A stretch of 64,000 nucleotides of DNA from Seriola aureovittata. Its lineage: Eukaryota > Chordata > Actinopteri > Carangiformes > Carangidae. Shown in pieces: positions 1-12,800 of this stretch. A model generated the notes under the pieces. The model ran no database searches. It had not been told where the DNA came from and saw only the letters and a program-made list of their open reading frames with translations. The stretch is from positions 30,996,288-31,060,287 of the forward strand of contig NC_079367.1 of NCBI RefSeq assembly GCF_021018895.1, written 5' to 3'. The position numbers and the translations under genes were made by a program. The stretch's first letter is position 1; every line of letters starts with the position of its first letter.

Positions 1-528
1 TTAGTGCTGATGATGTTTGAAGCTGCTTGTCCTGACAGTTACACCATATGTCCTCATCTTATGCAGTGTCAGCTAATATATTTTTCATCAATTAAATTGA
101 TTTAATTTTTTTAATAGTTTACTCATCTTGAGACCCATCAGTTTCACAATATTCGTGTAACAATTTAATTCCTTTTCATCTAGTTTATCTATGCAACTTT
201 AAAACAAACTGATGACTCCCAACCCCCCCAGCTCCACTTAGGAATATTTCAATTCTTAGTATTTTCTTTTAATATTTTCTATCCTGGTGTATTTAAACCC
301 TTTGGTGGTATGTGTAGTACTTGTATGTGTCCACACCAGATTCTAGTAGAAACCTCATCCTCTCTATGTCCTGTGTATATACTAGAAGTGACAATCAAAC
401 TGATTTTAACTTTGTCACTAGTTAAATAGGCTCTTGTAAGTGCGACTAAAATGCAGCTGTGTTCTGGTTTGTATGTTCAGTGTATTAACAGGAAATGTGT
501 GTGTGTGCGTGTGTGTGCGTGTGTGCAG
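1..528 (+). other. Intron (5' end outside window)
   Basis: AT-rich intron sequence before the first visible exon. No exon for the start of the hybrid domain was found. The last 35 bases before the acceptor are a GT/GC-rich tract. Nothing else recognised. Confidence 0.5.
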
Positions 529-631
529 TGCAGCTCTCCTCTGCCTGGACTGAGGAGCAGGGAAATGTGCTGCAGAGGCATCGGGAAGGGCTGGGGAATC
601 ACCGACTGTGTCCTCTGTCCTGATAGTACAG
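529..631 (+). CDS. ltbp4: ltbp4 exon: C-terminal part of hybrid domain
   Basis: Encodes [17 protein letters not shown] and a further Cys pair ([10 protein letters not shown]), the second half of the LTBP hybrid domain, which contains the CC doublet. Acceptor is gtgtgcag directly after a GT/GC-rich tract; donor is CAG|gtacac, which itself starts a (CA)n tract. It begins in phase 0 and ends in phase 1. The preceding exon with the first Cys of the domain is not in the window. Confidence 0.8.
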
Positions 632-2436
632 GTACACACACACACACACACACACACACCACAGAACAGAAGCTACTGTTTAGTGTTACGCTGGGAACAC
701 ACTGGATGCGTTGTGTGAGTGTGGCGGCTGATGTCACACCTGCAGCATCTCTGCTGCTGCAGCTCTGTCTCTATACGTAGAGTTTACAGGTTACTGGAAT
801 GTTGAATTTCTTGTCATTCTAAATTAATTTGTAATTTATTTATGACAAAAAACATCAGTAATGTGTCACTGTCTCCACATGCAGTTGCTAAAATGGTTAA
901 AAAATACATGTATATTTTTTCATGAATCATATTCAGATTCAGACCAGACAGAGACAACAATAGTGGAAGGAGTCCGTTTTATGTCATGTTGATGCTATGA
1001 TGTCACTATGACATCAACAGGTCTTTTCTCTGTCTGTCTCTGCTGGGTGACATGTGCGGCACACGTGAAAAATAGGAGAGAGGCCGAATCTCTAGATCAT
1101 TCCACATGTGAGAGACATGCGTCTCATGCAGGCAGTGGTCCACTCCAATCTGTTAACGTGTTTTGAAATGAAAATGAACAGCCGCCATGCTCACATCCTG
1201 TGTGTTCCTGGTCTTATACATGATTGACATCTTTGTAATGGAATATGACTTTGTCCAGATCAGGTAAGACAGGTAAAACCCCTCCTCAAGTCAATGGGTG
1301 GGTCTTCTACAAAAAATGGATGGCACATGTAAAACTGACCTGTATGAGTCTGAGTCATGAATTCAAAACATCTTGCTCCGTTCTTTTCATGTGCACAGAC
1401 TGTGCAGAAACATAGCCTTCACTCAGTCACTGATTATGTAACACAGGATGAGCTGGGTTTGGCTGACGGACGTGGACAGGTAGCTTAGAGAGATATGACC
1501 TGAACTAGATCCTGTCTCAGAGGCAGTAGCATCAGGGACATGGTTTAGAACAGAGCTATTCAATTGTGTTGTTCAGGGGGCCACATGTCCTGAAAGCTAA
1601 GGGCCCGGGGGCCAGACATTTTCCTGAGCTATTCTCATTATGTATGTATACTTGACAACACAACATGGCATCACATTTTCAAAACTGTTAATTTGCCACA
1701 TTGCGAAAGTAGCCTAATCATTGACTAAAAACAAAGATAAATAGGCCTGCTCTAAGTAATCAGGCCAAGTGGTTAATTAGATTTTCTGTGCAACACAAGC
1801 TCCAATATTAACAAGAGTAACCACATAGTTTTCTACAACACACCATGTCAGCTGTCTGGTATATCTTTTGGTTAATTCTGACATCTCTTACAAAGCAAAT
1901 CACAGCATTTTATAAGGCAAACGACAGAAGAGAGCAAAGAGAATTAAAAAGTTCAAGATGAACTTAACCTGCCTGAGCATTTGATGCCACACAACTAGTG
2001 ATGGGTGTTGTTAGATATTGTATTGTTAAACAAATCACTATTATACACTGATTTTGTAATGCTGGAAATGTAAAACAAATGTGATACACAATGATTTACT
2101 ACAGGACTGTTTCTGTGACTGTATTTTTACTGTGCAGCCTGCGGCCCCCACATCACTGACCCCCTCACCTGCTCTTCACACTGAATTTAGGAACACACCC
2201 AGAACAATCAGCTGGTTAATGTTTACTTTTCATCATTAACCCATGTTCATATAATTCAGTGAACTGTGTGTGTGTGGGCTCCAGACTGCAGCGTAAAAAA
2301 CACTCCTGATGCAACGACGGATGAACTACAGGCTGATGGTCGAAAACAGCATTTCTCCGTCTGTATGTGACAGACTTTCACTGGATGTGACCTACACTGA
2401 GCGTATAGGTCTCTCTGCCATTGAGCAGCATCTGTG

Positions 2437-2467
<31 letters not shown>

Positions 2468-2529
2468 TGTGTGTGCTGCACGGTGCTCCAGCATGAAGCA
2501 GAGCTGCCCCTGCCCCTCATACATACAGG

Positions 2530-2579
<50 letters not shown>

Positions 2580-5500
2580 TCGGACCTTATCTCTACTACA
2601 CGACGGCCGTTTAATACCGGGTTTCAGTTCCATCCCTGTACTGTAGTTGAAAGTTTGGAACAGTCACTGCAGTTACTTCCTGGGACTGGTGAAACTGTTT
2701 ACCAAGGGGGCTGCTGCATTATTAGAGCCTCTCTGTGGTTTAGAGGATTTATTGTAGAAAAAATGTATTTGTAATCAAAGATTGATCGGCGGACCATCAG
2801 ACTTGATGGCCCATGAAGTTGGCCCATGGGCCACCAGTTGAATAGGCCTGGTTTAGAACGTGAGCTGGTCTCAGCACAGCCTGAGCAGGCCTGAGGAGAG
2901 GGGCCCCCCATCTGCAGCCTGGCTCTCAGTTTGGTGTAGGGGGAGAACTGGCTGGTTTTGTTTTCTTTGTGTCACAGTCTGATCTCTGATCAGTGACTCA
3001 CTTGTTCTCACTTGAGAGGAAATCTGAAAGGATGGAGATATTAATATTTTATACTTTTTGTTTCATTATGGTGCTCCCGAGTTTAGCAGTAATTCAACAG
3101 AATACAGTTAGCTATTGTCTGCATTTGAACATACCCAAACAAATGTTGCGTAAAATAGTAATGTCAGTTGTATCATAGGCAGAATCACAGTCACAGTGAG
3201 CCAGACAGCAGCTGCTACACAAGAGATACACACTCTGAACAGCCACCCATCTTAGCTTTCCTGCTAGCGGTTAATGTACAAACATGAACACACGTATTGT
3301 CCTGCAGCTCAGCTCGTGAAACAAGCGACCAAACAAACAGCCACCGGAGAAAAGTGAGCGCTGAATGTCTGTTTACAGGCTGGATCACTTATCAGCTGCA
3401 GAACATTTAACAGCCTGTAAACATAGCTGCCAGTAAATCATTCAGACGGATGGCACAGGACCATCCATGCATTGTGGTGTTCCAGGCCTTTAACCTGGTC
3501 ACTCTCAGCTTCACTTAGTAACATGGGGCCAGATGAGTGACAAGGCGGAGGAAGGACCCAGGAAAACTTACCCCAACTGCAACAACAAAACCATGTTGTA
3601 AAGGAAATGTTCTTCAGGCAGGAAAAAGCCTTTATTTTTGATTGATTTAGCCTATGTCCGACTATATCAAGGCTTTTGATACGTCCCCTTTGTGCTTTGC
3701 CTCAGAGCCTGAAGAATGTCTTGCTCACTGTGGTCAGATCTTCATCTTCTAAAGCACCTTAAATCTTCCTGGATCCGCTGCAGGTGTCACACAGTCAGCA
3801 TCAGGCCTCCTCTTCTCTCTTTCAGTTAGAGCTGAAACAATAAGTCAATGAATTAATTAGTTGATCAAGAGAAAAACAATTAGCAACTATTTCAATAACT
3901 GATCATTTTAGTCATTCTTCAAGCAGAAAACACTTCTGGTTGTACTGCTCGTCTTTGTCTAAAGTGATTAAAAAAAACAGTCTCTTTAAGTTTTGAACTG
4001 TTGCTGAAACAAAACAAGACACGTGATGTTGTTGGGCCTCAGGAAGGTATACCTGACTTTCGTTTAACGTCTTACAGACCAAATGATTCAGTGTTGCGGC
4101 CTTGTTCTTTGCCTCAGAACTGGCCACAGTACTGGTTCTGTGTGATCTGCATCAAGCTCCTTTATGATTTAATGTTTATTCATGAAGGGACTTTTGCTGA
4201 CCGATAAATCATATTTTCATCATCATCTTGATGTGAACATGCGCAATAAACATTGTAAAAGACTGAAATGCAAAGAATTAGGGAAAATGGAAATTTTACT
4301 TTTATTTACACATGCCATCCATTCACACAGGGCTTTATTTAGTTTAGACATTTTACATTTGTTTCCAGAGATATAGAGTTTATATACAGTGACTGCTGCT
4401 GTGAACATTGTTGTTGCTGCTCTAGAAACTAATTTTGTTTATTCTATTCCTTTTGTATTGTTTTTTTTTTATTTTATTAATTAAGAGCCAGATAAGCTGT
4501 ACTGTATTGATGAGATAAGATAAACATAACATTATATAGCTTCACCCAATGAGATAACCTCCACTGTCAATTTGGTGGTGACTGTGAGGTTAGCTAGCAC
4601 CATGGTAGAGGAAGACAGAGGATATGCACACTTCAATATTTGTTTATTACACCTCTGCCCTGGCAACAGCCAGAACAACAAAGCATATTGTTTTCTGCTT
4701 GTCCTGCATCCGTCCCATTCTCATGGACACAACATCTCAGTAACACCTTGATGGAACTTCTGCTGATTTGATTTGAAACTGATTTGACTTTAATGGTCAA
4801 AGGTCAAGATCAGTGTGACTTCACACAACACTTTTTAGCCATTACTAAAAACTAAAAAGCAATTATAACAAAATTTCACACAAATGGTTCTGTCACGGGG
4901 TGTTGTAGGACCCAGTTGCAGCACAATCAAACAGATGAGTAGTTGGAAATGACTTTTATTGATGCTTTCAACAGGATGAATGTAGCAATGGTGAGTCACC
5001 ACAGGTTGCAGGTAAGTATGGACTTGGCTCAGGTAATAACAGTTTTCAGTTCATGGGTTAAGCAGAGTTCGTGGGGAGACTTGGGTGAACTCAGAGTTCG
5101 TGGATAGAGTGAAGGCACCGTTGGGGGGCAAGCAGCGCTTGTGGTCAATGAGGAAGCGGAGTCGGCGACAGGCAGGCAGCAGAGCAGACAAACCCAGAGG
5201 GAGCAGGCAGAAGAGTTGTCGTGGTCAGGCGGATGACTGAAGAACCAGCAGAACAGGAAATACCAAAGGCACTCACATGGAGGAGATGTTTAACTCGGCA
5301 GGAGGATCTGATGACAGCAGGTGGAACGGTGATCTCACTTGTGTGAGCCGAAGCAGTCAAACGCCACACAGCCACAGGCAGACGAGAACCAGGAAGAGCA
5401 CAGGCAAAACTCGTAGCCAGGGACAGAAGGCTGTTGGGTTTACCGGGGCAGAGACGAGGAGAGGTGGTCAGAGGCAAGCCAATTCGAAATCAGTCCAAGA

Positions 5501-6467
5501 GCGAGTGCTGGAAAGTCACACATGACAGCGAAAACAATCTGACAATGAGTGAGTGGACCAAGGCTGCTTAAATACCGGCTTGATTGGAGATGGAGTGCAG
5601 CTGGGAGCAACAGGTGGGGACGGTGAGGCTGATGAGGATGTGTGGCGGAGTGGAGAGTGAGACGGAGGCTGGATGAGGGGAAATTTCCCAGTGCAGCAGG
5701 AAAGAAGGCAGGCTGTGATAGGTTCATATTCTAAATGACTCTGGATAAATAGGGATGTAACCTGAAACTAGTCTGAGTGGAGGAGGCAGACAACCAGGAG
5801 GAGGTGATTCTAGTTTATGGCAAGTCATATCGTCATCGCAATATTGAACAATGTTATCACACAGATTTTCCTCATATTATGCGGGCCTAGCAGGGTTAGG
5901 GTTAGATACAGCGGTATACAATAAGTATACTGTATGAACCAACACCCATCTGAGCCAAGACACATACACAACAGCAAGACACACAAACAATGATCCAATG
6001 ACTGATGCCGCTGTTGCAAATGATCCTTGTCATGTTAAGTTCTGTGGGTAAAGACTCCCACATATTGATCCTGAACAGAAAAAGCTCAAATGAGGATTTA
6101 CTAAAGGCCCTTACTGTTCCCAGTGGGTGGACTTTGTGTTATTGAGCCAGAAACCCTGAGAGGAACCAACAGTTCACTGTTACTGATGAGTTTCATTTAA
6201 TTTATTGAGATTATCAAAAGTGATTAAATTTTTTAAGAGCACGACAGTGGTGAGATCTTATCAGCTCCCAGACCACCACTTTATATATTTCATCATAAGA
6301 GGTTTGACTGTTACCGATGCAAGAGGTTCCACGCGTCAGATCGATCAGCTGCTCAGACTCAAATAAAGTTTGTTCAAAGAGTTTCAGTTTTGTTTTCCTG
6401 AACAGCATCAAAGTCTTGACACTGGTTTCCAAAAATACCTCTGTGATACTGATGTACTGCCAACCTT

Positions 6468-6503
<36 letters not shown>

Positions 6504-6630
6504 CTCATTTTCCCTCTTTCTTTCTCTCTGTGAAACTCTGATACTTTATGACTGAAATATTTTGGAGATATTCCACCAGAAGCTGCTTATATAACTATCT
6601 GACATTATCACACGCGCACACACACACACA

Positions 6631-6707
<77 letters not shown>

Positions 6708-6791
6708 GCAGTCGATAATGATGCTTCCATGTTTGTGTAGAGAGCTGACTAACAGTAAAGGAATGTAGGTCTGTGGGACTGTAGGCCTTTA

Positions 6792-6841
<50 letters not shown>

Positions 6842-9800
6842 AACATCTGCACGTGTGTGTACAGACACATGGGAAGTTGTGTTAGCACACTTGCTGGAAT
6901 CCAACTTCACATCAGTCTCTCAAATCAGAAAGAATTACGCAATACAGCTTTAAAAGCCACAGAGAGAGGACACACACACACATACACACACACTCTCTCT
7001 CTGCTGTGTACTGCCAGCTGGATGATGTCTACTATTAGTGTTTAAATGTCTCAGAAATAAACAGAGGGAGAGCCAGGTTTATTAAACCCGTTCTAAGAAG
7101 TCAGTTGTTTTTGTCATTTTAAAGGAGAAACATGAAATAGAAGTCTGATGATTCTATTCAATAAATCTCATGAGCTGATCCAAACCAAGACTTAATGTCT
7201 CATACTAACAGGTTACTGTGTGTAACAGCAGCCTGATGTTACTGATGTTTTCCAAACACTATTAAAAACATCAGTGAGCCACACTGTTGCACTATTACTC
7301 TGACATGTTCCTTCATTAACGACTGCTGCATGCTCTTCTGGTGGACCTCTCCTTACACTGTGAAACCCTTACAGATGATCCAGAATCCAGCAGCCTGTCT
7401 GGTCTTTGATCAGCCTAAAAGGTCATATGTCACGTTGCTACTCATTGACTACCCATGACCTCCTGAATCAGATTCAGTCTCTAATGCTGCCTTCAGAGAG
7501 ATGTCTGGGTCTGCTCCATCTACTTGACCTCAATCATTCAGCCTTAGCTGATATTAATGACTTTATATGATAAACATCATACTGAGTAATTATTAATCAG
7601 TTATTGAGTCATAAAAGGCTTTTTTTCTGAAATTTAGTGAAAATATCAATTTGATTATTTCAAACTGTTGACAATAGAAATGATTCTGTTTCTTTTAGGC
7701 ATTAAGGGATGAGTGCTCTGATTGTTGCTCTATTGTCACAGAAACGCGAAAATACTGTAAATATCCCATTTGATGGTAACAACGCTACAGTCTACCGAAC
7801 CTCTCTGGTTTCCCGGCTGCTCAGGAACTGCAGGGAAGAGGAGGAGCACTTCCAATACACTGAGCCTCGCCTCCATTATAGCAAATAAACTACTTTGATG
7901 TAGGAATAACTAAACATAAGACACACGGTGCAGAGAGAGCAGGAGAGAGGGAGGGAGAGAGAGAAGTCATCGGTAACAAGGCTTCGTACTAACGACTATG
8001 ACGAACTCTACATATCGAACAGAGGGAGTTAAACATAAAGACCTGTCCGTAATAAAAGTCTGTTACGTTCTTGAGTTGAAGTAATTAAAGACTACACTAT
8101 TGTAGATCCGGACGGAGGCTGTGCTCTGTGTCAGAGACTAAATAAGAAAGATACTCTGTCTCTCGCCCCACCTGGTTGAGCATGTGACATTTGGGTTTTT
8201 AGTTCTTGCAACGGCGTCTTGGTTCAAGTCTGGCCTGTGGCCCTTTGCTGTGTTGGGACTCATTCAAGAGACAAGATGTTTCTTTGCTCCACAGACAAAG
8301 GAACTCACCTCCCCACATTTCCTCACTGTTCACAACTGGGGATGACCCTCCCCCAGGGACCTCACTTACCAGCCAGTGTTGGTCAGTGTGTGACATGTGA
8401 CTCCCCAGGGTGTCACCAATCAAAACCAGATCTTCTTTCTTCCCCTCTCTTCTCTTCTCGACTTGCTCTGGAGAGCAGCTCCTGCTCTTCCCTCTCTGCT
8501 CTTCAAAGGGCAACAAGGCCCCAGCGCAGGTCAGCCCTGCTACCTGAGAAACCAGCTCTCTTGCCAGCCTGCTCACAGCAGCCTGCAAACACTCCTCTCC
8601 TCAACAGCAGCCCCCTGCTTCGGAATAACTGAGAGTAAACCAAGTTTTCTTCAAAATCAGCAGCTACAACACAAGGTCAGCCAGCTGATTTTCCAAGCAA
8701 TGGGAGTCACAGCAGAGTTAGCATGGAGCAGCTAACTCTGTGAGGAGAACAAAGGAGATAACAGCGGAAGCCACACAGCCAGACAGGACTTTACTCCACC
8801 AGGAAGCCTCCCAACTCACTGGACTTAAAAACAAAACTGGAAAGGACCTCTTTGTTTTGTTCCAAGGACTGGGTAACGTTAACTGACTGGGCCTAACCTC
8901 TCCTAGCACAGCATAGAATAGCACAGCATAGCTAAGCAGATGAAGTCTTAACTTTGTTAATGTACCTGTTGATTAATGTCTTGTTGTTGTAATGTTTGCT
9001 TAGGTTGTGGTCAGTTATACAGTTAATTGAGTACTCGTATGTTCACACACATGTCTCAGTTCTAGAACCTGCACACCAGGTGGTCTCAGTGGCCATTTTG
9101 AGTAGTTTCTTTTTTTACCGCCATCTTGTGTAGTCTTCTTTGTTCAGGTCATGTGGTCGCAGTGACCACTTTGAATCGGCCATCTTGCCTTTGTCTGTGT
9201 CACCACAGACACCTCCCCCCAAACACACACACACAAACACACACACACACACAACACACACACACACACACATACACACACCTGTATATGCTAGATTAGA
9301 CATTGTGTTTTTACTCTGCTCCATTGTAAATAAATGTCTTTAGGTATAACCACTGGTATGTTTAATGTTGCACAAGTGTGACTATTGCCAACCTCTACTT
9401 AGTAGAATTCCAATCCTTCAACTTTAATTTACTGTTGATATGCTAATTTGGTTATAATTATTAAGGTAATTATTAATCAGAGTTCCAGATTAATAGTAAT
9501 AATTTGAGACTGAAACAATTTTGCCTATTAGTATAGGCTGGTGGCCCCAAGGACTTTAATTAATTTAAATTTTATTTTAAAATGTAGTTATTATTTAATA
9601 TTAATATTTTTAATATTAACATTTTCTTAATTTATGATAACCAATAAACTGATAGACAACCAAAGATCCAACATTTATGGTGTCCAGCTCATTAAGCAGA
9701 GCTCAGACCCAACATTTAGGCGCCCCGTCCGAGGCTAAGTACTGTTGGCAAATATTCATAATTGCGCAATATTAAGTTCATAATTTGGCCAAAACCGCAT

Positions 9801-12800
9801 CCAGGTGTACTTACAAACAAGTGCATTGTGGTGAGAATTGGTTTACCAAATTAAGCTGAAGCAAAAGTAAACATCCTCCAGTTATTAATAGCTAACACCT
9901 AAGCATTAGTATCACAATAAGAGCTTGCTGTTGCTGCTAATTATTCCAGTTTAGCTTATTCTGTAGGAAGTGTAAGAACCTCAGTTCAGCATTTGAATAC
10001 CACGTCTTTCTAGTCAAACTGCCAGAATTGGCTGTTAATTCAAGTGCTCATCCCTTTAATTTAGACACAGCGTGTCACCAGCCCTGTGTAATACAGAGAG
10101 CTTGTACCTGGCTGTTACTGCCAAGCATTTCAGCCTGAGTAAGAAATAGAGCCTGAGATAGAGCCACAGCTACCAGCCCTGTGAAACCCAAGTTCTGCAC
10201 CTAGCTGCTACTGCCTTGCATTACAGCCTGAGTTAACTTGAAGAAATCAATCTGACTGTTTCTGCCTTTGCATCTCAGTCACTGCTTTTGAAACATTTGT
10301 CAAGCAGACAGTAAACCTGCACTTGCTTTTACTATCCCTACTCTTTTATGCCCACTAGTGTAGCTACCCCTCCTCCACAGGAAGCTACCCCCCAGAGTGT
10401 AAGGCCACTGCATTGTTTAGTTAGGCTAGTGTACTGCCAAACTACACTACAAGGTGTCTGCCAGTGCAACACCACAGCCAACTACATTACCTTCTTGTTT
10501 TGCTAAAAAACTTTTTAACCTCCCTCTTTCCCAGACACAGCAATGGAGAACCCCTCTGTAAAGTAGTTTATTTCTTCCCTAGCACAGAGCCTGAAGCCTG
10601 GCTACCCGGAATTTATCAGCAAGTTAAATTCCAGTGCAGTAAAGAAATAGACTTGCTACTCAGTGACAGGTGATGCTCAGACTGCATCCAAAGGCCCATT
10701 GTTAAGATGTGTACTGTAGAACTTCTGCAGGCAAACCAGCATTGCCCTTCAGAGCCAAGCAGCCCTAGAGGAGGAGGTAAAAGCACTTAGAGCTCAAAAT
10801 GCTCTTCTCCTCCAGGAAGTTCAGGAAGCTAACAAGAAAGCCATGGAGACCTACTTAGGAGACCTGCACACATCTCTGTTCACACAAGGAGGAATTATTA
10901 AGGGTTAAATCAGAATGCCTTGCTCCACCACAATTATTCATTGCATGTGATTCTGGTTATTCTGCTTCATGCTCTTCCCTTAATGACAGGTTAACTCCAC
11001 CTCCACTCAGAAAATGGGACCAATTCCCAACTGACCCTAAGTCCTTGGGAATGAAATCAGCTCCTCAACCTCCACTGAGAGACAGAGGTTACACCCACCT
11101 GACTTCCCATCTTCCTGAAATTGACACTGAAGAGAGTAGTAGTTTATCTTGTAGAGTCACTGATCATAGTCACTGTCACCTGTGCTCACCCCTCCAACAG
11201 GAGGACCAAGACTTTTCAGGACTGTTCAGCCTCCTCACTGCACCTCCACGAGAGTGATGACAGCTGCTCAGCTCCTTCCTTTAGTCCAGCTAGCTTAGTC
11301 TCGCCTTCCACAGAAGGGACCTCACAGTGCCCTGGTCTCGAAGTGCTTGAGTTCATAGCAAACGACCTTGAACATTTTGATCCAGACAACTCTCTCTAAC
11401 TCTCAACACATTGAAAACTACTTTAAGGAGTTAGATCACAACTTAATTGATTTGCTCCATGCAACCCAAAGAGAGAAAACTAAACTTGTGTGGAAGACCA
11501 GCTCAAAAGCGGTCCACAAGTCTATGCAATCACTGCCTCCCAGATGACTACAAAGAGCTCCGTCAAGCACTGACAGAGGAATTCTCTTCTGCTGCTGATG
11601 AGATAGAATCTGTGGTTGCAGCATCTCCAAGCAAACACTCACGCCGTGAACATCCCAATGATTTTTACAAACGTAAAATGCATATTTTGAGGGTAGGAAC
11701 ACACAGGCTTAGTGGAAAACTCCACTTTCAAGTCATTGTTGCTGCAGAACCGCCATCCCTGTGTACGCACTCACGTTGCACTGATGATGCATCAAGGGAA
11801 GCCCACCATGCAGGAAATAAAGAAGATGACAAAAATGGCTTAGGAAACCATGGTCACTTCCAAAGCAAAAAAAACAACTGAGCCTGCCAGCTCAAACACC
11901 TTAGCATCACACAGACCTGTCACCTCAAAAGATCGCCCTCAGAACAGCTCGAAGGGGGGTGATATAACGCCATATAGGGACACTGAGCGTAACCGCCATG
12001 TCCACCAAGTGCGTAAAGTTAGGCACTCCCACAATAGGAGCAGGAGACGGCCTTACGCAGAAATTCTGGCTCAGACACAGGACCAGTAAACATATGGATC
12101 AGACAATGACCATGTCATCTCTGACCATGTTATATCAGACAGTGACAATGCCTCTGAATGTTCTTTTTCCAGTTACTCAGAGCGTTATCGCCCTATGCCA
12201 CAAGTTAGGGAAACTTAAAGCACTGGAGCTCCAGAGTTCGCTCACCGAGCACTGACAATAAGTAAGTTCAGGGTACCTTACAATCTTGCAGATAGACACA
12301 CCGGGTTTGTCAGCAAACTAAATCCTGAATCAAATCAGACACTACCGTCAGATTCTGCAGGTAGGTAGGTAACTCCTTAGTTGTACTTTACAGGTGAGAT
12401 TAGTAACACACATGTCCCGCCATCTGACACAAGTTTAGGACATTGCATATACATGGCACACTCACCCAGACACTCCAAACCTTGTCATTCTAGGTGCCAC
12501 TATCTATACCTCACCTTAACAAAAATCACTGACTTTCCTGTTCTCACTAACACCATGACACGTTAGTTGTTTTTACTATTCCATCATTATGGTTATTATC
12601 TGGATTTTGCTTTGTAACCTGATTGTTCTTGCTTAGCCAAGATAGATAGTGTTGACAAATGCCCAGGTGTTACCCCTTGAATGAACTGACAAGAGCAGAG
12701 CTCAGAGCCAACAGTTGCGTTTCATCCTGTTTCTCTGAGTGATCATGTTATGGTAAATACAGCTGAAATCACACTATAGGGAGTCCAGGCATAGACTAGG

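Larger units (their letters stand above)
8160..12713 (+). mobile_element. Decayed gag-bearing retroelement of uncertain class
   Basis: The segment combines an LTR-like leader with a polyadenylation-type AATAAA near 9641, then after a CCAACA the string ggcgccccgtccgaggc near 9719, which looks like a tRNA primer-binding region, then gag-like frames to about 12090. The motif GCAGAGCTCAGA.CCAACA occurs at 9695-9714 and again near 12694-12713, possibly the ends of two diverged LTRs. No protease, RT or integrase was found. Boundaries are tentative and no target duplication was identified. Confidence 0.4.

Noticed and set aside
6595..6888. Cys/Val-rich frame
   Set aside because: Simple translation of (CA)n/(TG)n; the same holds for similar frames near 2421, 9115, 30568, 31214, 42135 and 62799.
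8199..8632. Overlapping open frames of 129 and 137 codons on opposite strands
   Set aside because: They overlap antisense, have Pro/Ser composition from a C-rich stretch and lie in a presumed retroelement leader.
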